Shown piece after piece: positions 62,595-64,000 of a DNA stretch of 64,000 bases. The position numbers were made by a program, and so were the translations under genes. How positions within the stretch are numbered: position 1 is the first letter of the stretch; each line of letters opens with the position of its first letter. The notes beneath the pieces are model-generated. The model searched no databases. It worked only from the letters and a program-made list of their open reading frames with translations, and was not told the DNA's origin. This DNA comes from Chryseobacterium mulctrae (GTDB lineage: Bacteria > Bacteroidota > Bacteroidia > Flavobacteriales > Weeksellaceae), in contig NZ_VAJL01000001.1 of the NCBI RefSeq assembly GCF_006175945.1, positions 1,178,001 through 1,242,000 of the forward strand, in the 5' to 3' direction.

Positions 62595-62634
62595 CATAGA
62601 TTTCTCATCATTTTGAAAATTATTTTGAACTTAA

Positions 62635-63588
62635 CTATTGTTTTATCAATTCATAGGTTTCATTTTCATCTACTATTTCGTTGATAAAATTACTTTTCAA
62701 AAGGTATTTGTTATTATTTTTTGTGATTATAAAAGTAGAATCTTTTTTGTTTTTTAGGGAAAGAATAATTTCATTTTCGTTTTGATTTAAAACAGTTAAA
62801 TCTTTTTCAAAAATCTCAATATAAGTATCTAAGCCAAATTTTACAGAATCTTTTTTAATTTTTATTCTAATCATTCCCCAACCTCTCGGATCTCCAGATT
62901 CTTCTTTCATCCTCAAAAAATTACAGGAATAATCCCCAAGCCAAGAAAAGTTTTTTGAAGGAGTTTTTGTCTCGATAGTTGATTTAAAATTTTGAACAAA
63001 ATACGATGGAAAATTAGTCTTAAAGTATTTCGATTCTAAAATTCTAGGAAGAACATTTGATAATTCTTGTTTAATTAATATCCATTTATTTTCTTGATTA
63101 TTATAATAATAAATTTCTGCATTTGTTTTATCGTCTAAATACACGCTTTCACTTGAACATCCTGCATTAGATTTCAGAAATTTTAAAGGAACATAGTAGC
63201 AAAAAATTGTATAATCCTTACTACTCTCTCTTATTTTATTTTCAATTTCTTTATTTTCTGTTTCAAAATTTATTTTATCTATATCTTTATTTTTGAAATA
63301 TTGATTTACCCAATAATCTTCCAATTCTCGAGTTTTTGGAATATAATGAATTGTGAAATAACTATCTCTACAATCTAAGAACGTTTTTATAGGATGATCT
63401 GCAGGAGTAGACTCATCAACAATCATTGTGTATTTAGCAGAATATTTTTTATCAAAAAAGTTAATACTCTCAGTGGTAGAAGTTTGTTTAGTTTTTTTGG
63501 ATACTATGTGATTTTCTTGTACATCTCGCTTACACGAAAACAACAAGATTAGAATTATTAAGAAAAATTTATTCAATTGCATTTTCAT
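62635..63588 (-). CDS. Hypothetical lipoprotein
   Basis: The 317-residue protein has a signal peptide with lipobox ILLFSC, followed by KRDVQEN. The mature region is polar with several aromatic strands (YTIFCYYVPLKFLKS, KNFSWLGDYSCNFLRM, RGWGMIRIKIKKDSVKF) and no known motif. Its start at ATG 63588 lies five bases after the stop of the broken M23 gene, so it was built for co-translation with it. It might protect against or anchor the partner hydrolase, an inference from position. ATG 63582 is also possible. Confidence 0.6.
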   Translation of the reverse strand: MKMQLNKFFLIILILLFSCKRDVQENHIVSKKTKQTSTTESINFFDKKYSAKYTMIVDESTPADHPIKTFLDCRDSYFTIHYIPKTRELEDYWVNQYFKNKDIDKINFETENKEIENKIRESSKDYTIFCYYVPLKFLKSNAGCSSESVYLDDKTNAEIYYYNNQENKWILIKQELSNVLPRILESKYFKTNFPSYFVQNFKSTIETKTPSKNFSWLGDYSCNFLRMKEESGDPRGWGMIRIKIKKDSVKFGLDTYIEIFEKDLTVLNQNENEIILSLKNKKDSTFIITKNNNKYLLKSNFINEIVDENETYELIKQ

Positions 63589-63593
63589 TAGTA

Positions 63594-64000
63594 TCAAATT
63601 TTGTTTTCATATAATCTTCTGGCTGTAATCCTGATTTCGAGTTTATTCACACCTATGTCTAACTCTGAAATACTACTGAGTGAATCTATCCGTCCACCAG
63701 TTCTTGCACTCGTTGTGCGTAATTTAAAATGCAAATGTACCTGATTTGCATTGAGCGCTGTAGCCGAAGATCCTGTTTTTCCACTTTTCCTTATAAGACC
63801 ACCAGCTTTAACTTTTGTAGGATTACCACTACTATCTTTTGCGACAATATCTACTGAACTTAAATGGGCCTAGAAAAAACAATATGTAGTACCATACTCA
63901 CCTTTCAGATTAATATATTCTCTATAATTTGCGGAAATATATATTTCATTGACTTCACCATCTACACAAGCATAAATTTGAGTTCCAGTTGGAGCGCATA
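63594..64000 (-). pseudogene. M23-type metallopeptidase, broken by TAG and cut by window edge
   Basis: The minus frame, open to the window end, encodes the M23 core: APTGTQIYACVDGEVNEIYI, then AHLSSVDI, GLIRKSGKTGSSATA and VHLHFKLRT with the zinc-site HLH. At 63870-63872 an in-frame TAG stands where M23 enzymes usually have the tyrosine of YAHLS; one base change (TAC to TAG) explains it. The rest of the domain is intact up to TGA at 63594-63596. M23 enzymes cut peptidoglycan cross-links. The 5' part is outside the window. Either the gene is newly dead or the base is miscalled. Confidence 0.75.

Overview
The window is AT-rich chromosomal DNA from a member of the Flavobacteriia, most likely Chryseobacterium or a close relative in the Weeksellaceae. 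The evidence is convergent. Promoters upstream of both tRNA genes match the Bacteroidota pattern TTTG-20 nt-TAnnTTTG. Start regions lack Shine-Dalgarno sequences and several starts are TTG. There is a type IX secretion sorting tail, Bacteroidota-style lipoproteins, a YpdA-type bacillithiol reductase, an OlsF-type fused acyltransferase, MenC, HMG-CoA synthase and NamZ. The genus is inferred from protein style and repeat families, not from a search.

Layout. 1-4300: 3' part of a YfhO-type membrane protein, a GIY-YIG nuclease cassette boxed by inverted repeats, a GT4 glycosyltransferase and a lipoprotein. 4400-9900: YpdA reductase, S41 peptidase, a frameshifted TonB-dependent receptor and an MFS transporter. 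10200-17600: glnS, menC-fbp, aspartate kinase and the aminolipid acyltransferase. 17600-22700: two tandem tRNA-Phe genes, a thioredoxin-family protein, small envelope proteins, and NamZ divergent from a LolCE-type permease. 23200-28900: a cysteine synthase/CBS-like enzyme, the CbpA-CbpM chaperone pair, a DAACS symporter and an isolated AT-rich acyltransferase. 29300-34200: an alcohol/aldehyde oxidation unit (DUF779, broken AdhP, aldehyde dehydrogenase, AraC regulator). 34200-44100: HMG-CoA synthase, M1 aminopeptidase, a toxin-antitoxin module with a second antitoxin-like gene, thyA, SDR, a GreA-like protein, an intracellular GH13 enzyme and a pRiA4b ORF-3 protein. 44200-51300: a PhoR/PhoB-like two-component system divergent from a TonB receptor and two paralogous secreted lipoproteins. 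51500-61300: AraC regulator, ankyrin protein, amidohydrolase, hemL, LysM glucosaminidase, ACC deaminase-like enzyme, small proteins and a T9SS-exported endonuclease I. 61600-64000: a LysM protein, a lipoprotein and a broken M23 peptidase that runs off the window.

The most striking features are not classical genes. Intergenic DNA is full of short palindromic repeats of several families. One family brackets the GIY-YIG gene and appears to supply one of its candidate start codons; a related piece lies inside the coding frame of the next gene. Four genes carry a single disabling change (GIY-YIG TGA, TonB receptor frameshift, AdhP TGA, M23 TAG), which means either recent gene decay or sequence errors. 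The window has no rRNA, CRISPR array, prophage or transposase gene that I can see.
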